From assembly GCA_902622515.1 (NCBI GenBank), contig CACNQE010000011.1, positions 1 through 64,000 on the forward strand: a DNA stretch of 64,000 nucleotides, read 5' to 3'. Position 1 is the stretch's first letter; the number at the start of each line of letters is the position of its first letter. The position numbers and the translations under genes are program-made. The stretch is from an uncultured SAR116 cluster alpha proteobacterium (GTDB lineage Bacteria > Pseudomonadota > Alphaproteobacteria > Puniceispirillales > Puniceispirillaceae). The notes below the pieces were generated by a model that was not told the DNA's origin, searched no databases, and saw nothing but the letters and a program-made list of their open reading frames with translations. Positions 63,133 through 64,000 of this stretch are shown one piece after another.

Positions 63133-64000
63133 TCACACGTCCAAAAGAGAGTGCGTTTGAGGGTGAAATAAATCTTCAGCTTGCACAGACTTAACTGCAA
63201 TACCATCCATTACAGCATATCGTATCAGGGCAGTTATTTCTTCATGATTAGCAGATAGGCCGTATGGCCAAGGATTGCCTCCCATTAAATTAGCAAACTC
63301 TTTTTGAAGCTCATGTACCCATGGTAGCGAAACACGGAGCACGTTTCCTAGTGATAACTCATGTAAGCTAAATTCTTTTGCTTTCACAAATAATTGAAAC
63401 AGGTGTTCTGGTAAATCAGGGTAGTTTGATAGGAGCGTTTTCTTGACTGCTAGACAGTGCATTATTGGGAAAAAACCTGTTCTTCTGCAATAATCGCGCT
63501 CTGCTGCACCTATATTATCATACATTCGTATCACTGGTGTGTCTGGGTCTAGTAAGCTATTGGGCTCCCTTGGAGAGAAAATCGCATCAATTTCGCCTTC
63601 ACGGATCAGCTTATCAAGGTAATCATCTTTCTTAATTGATTGTACATTCATATGCTTTGGAAGCGTAATTTTCATTCGCTCACCAGGACCCGGGCTGTTT
63701 AATGCACCCACCTTCCATGATATCTCATCACTTTTTACTCCATACTCATCAGCCATCATCCCACGCAACCAAATACCTGCGGTCTGCTGAAATTCTGGCA
63801 CACCAACGCGCATTCCCTTTAAATCTGTAAGAGAATTTATGCCTCTGTCGGAACGAATAAAAATCCCAGAATGCCTAAACGACCGAGATGGAAAAACAGG
63901 AATACCAATATATTCGGTATCCCCTCTTGCAGTCTTTGTAATATGGCTTCCCATCGATAATTCTGTGATATCATATCTTGCTTCTTGTAACGCAATTCTA
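63133..64000 (-). CDS. 4,5-dihydroxyphthalate decarboxylase-like protein (start outside window)
   Basis: The frame runs from 63133 through the right edge without a stop, so the N-terminus is missing; the in-frame ATG at 63954 is internal. Signs of the family are YIGIPVFPSRSFRHSGIFIR, DLKGMRVGVPEFQQTAGIWL and GEIDAIFSPREPNSL. Proteins of this group share the fold of periplasmic binding proteins but act as cytoplasmic decarboxylases or binding components for phthalate-type acids. With the ACMSD-like gene at the other edge, this again suggests ring-acid catabolism. Confidence 0.8.
   Translation of the reverse strand, partial: RIALQEARYDITELSMGSHITKTARGDTEYIGIPVFPSRSFRHSGIFIRSDRGINSLTDLKGMRVGVPEFQQTAGIWLRGMMADEYGVKSDEISWKVGALNSPGPGERMKITLPKHMNVQSIKKDDYLDKLIREGEIDAIFSPREPNSLLDPDTPVIRMYDNIGAAERDYCRRTGFFPIMHCLAVKKTLLSNYPDLPEHLFQLFVKAKEFSLHELSLGNVLRVSLPWVHELQKEFANLMGGNPWPYGLSANHEEITALIRYAVMDGIAVKSVQAEDLFHPQTHSLLDV

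Noticed and set aside
1-64000. CRISPR arrays and rRNA genes
   Set aside because: No regularly spaced short repeats of CRISPR type and no rRNA segments were recognised anywhere in the window.

Overview
The window is AT-rich DNA (GC content looks to be in the mid-30s percent by eye) from what I infer to be a free-living, probably marine, alphaproteobacterium. The basis is gene order: cytochrome c / kdsB / pheA, the SRP RNA followed by dnaX-ybaB-recR, and the string rpmH-rnpA-yidD-yidC-engB-argB-HAD nucleotidase-dapD-dapE are all arrangements typical of Alphaproteobacteria. Small secreted or membrane proteins of unknown function, many TRAP-free ABC importers and catabolic clusters also fit a marine heterotroph. 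The exact clade cannot be fixed from the sequence alone.

Region 1 (1-21.2 kb) is a catabolic and transport region: an ACMSD-like amidohydrolase cut by the left edge, a two-subunit CoA-transferase, a lactonase-like amidohydrolase, an SDR, an IlvD/Edd-type sugar-acid dehydratase, an EamA exporter, a malonyl-CoA-synthetase-like ligase, a four-gene NMT1-type ABC importer, an FAH-family hydrolase, two beta-hydroxyacid dehydrogenases, a TSUP transporter, a Gfo/Idh/MocA oxidoreductase, a flavin reductase, a carboxymuconolactone-decarboxylase-like protein, a PuuE-like deacetylase, a GhrA-like reductase and a HisN-like phosphatase. A 10-bp palindrome TTATCGATAA (three perfect, two one-base variants) recurs in the intergenic regions here and may mark a regulon.

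Region 2 (21.2-38.6 kb) is core housekeeping: cytochrome c, kdsB, pheA, 4.5S RNA, dnaX, ybaB, recR, rmuC, def, fmt, truA, dapE, dapD, HAD nucleotidase, argB, engB, yidC, yidD, rnpA, rpmH, gpt.

Region 3 (38.8-46.1 kb) is accessory. A tyrosine integrase sits just downstream of tRNA-Arg(ACG); a 57-nt copy of the tRNA 3' part lies 5.08 kb further on, and near-identical 19-nt double repeats of TGACACAG lie just inside both ends. This is an integrated island with its att sites and probable arm sites. The integrase has one in-frame TAA before its catalytic C-terminus, a second integrase survives only as a remnant, and the island carries DsrE-like, Atl/MGMT-like and zinc-ribbon-like proteins plus a tRNA-Ser(CGA). 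A YHYH-domain protein, small secreted proteins and tRNA-Arg(TCG) follow.

Region 4 (46.4-64 kb) holds a TPR-glycosyltransferase with a DUF6165 partner, then two divergent operons that look like one sugar or polyol uptake and catabolism system (SDR and sugar ABC importer on the left; DeoR regulator, BtpA-family protein, FGGY kinase and HAD phosphatase on the right), a CocE/NonD hydrolase divergent from an AhpD-like protein and a PQQ-type sugar dehydrogenase with a perfect GntR-type palindrome between them, a HIT protein, small membrane/secreted proteins, and a 4,5-dihydroxyphthalate-decarboxylase-like gene cut by the right edge.
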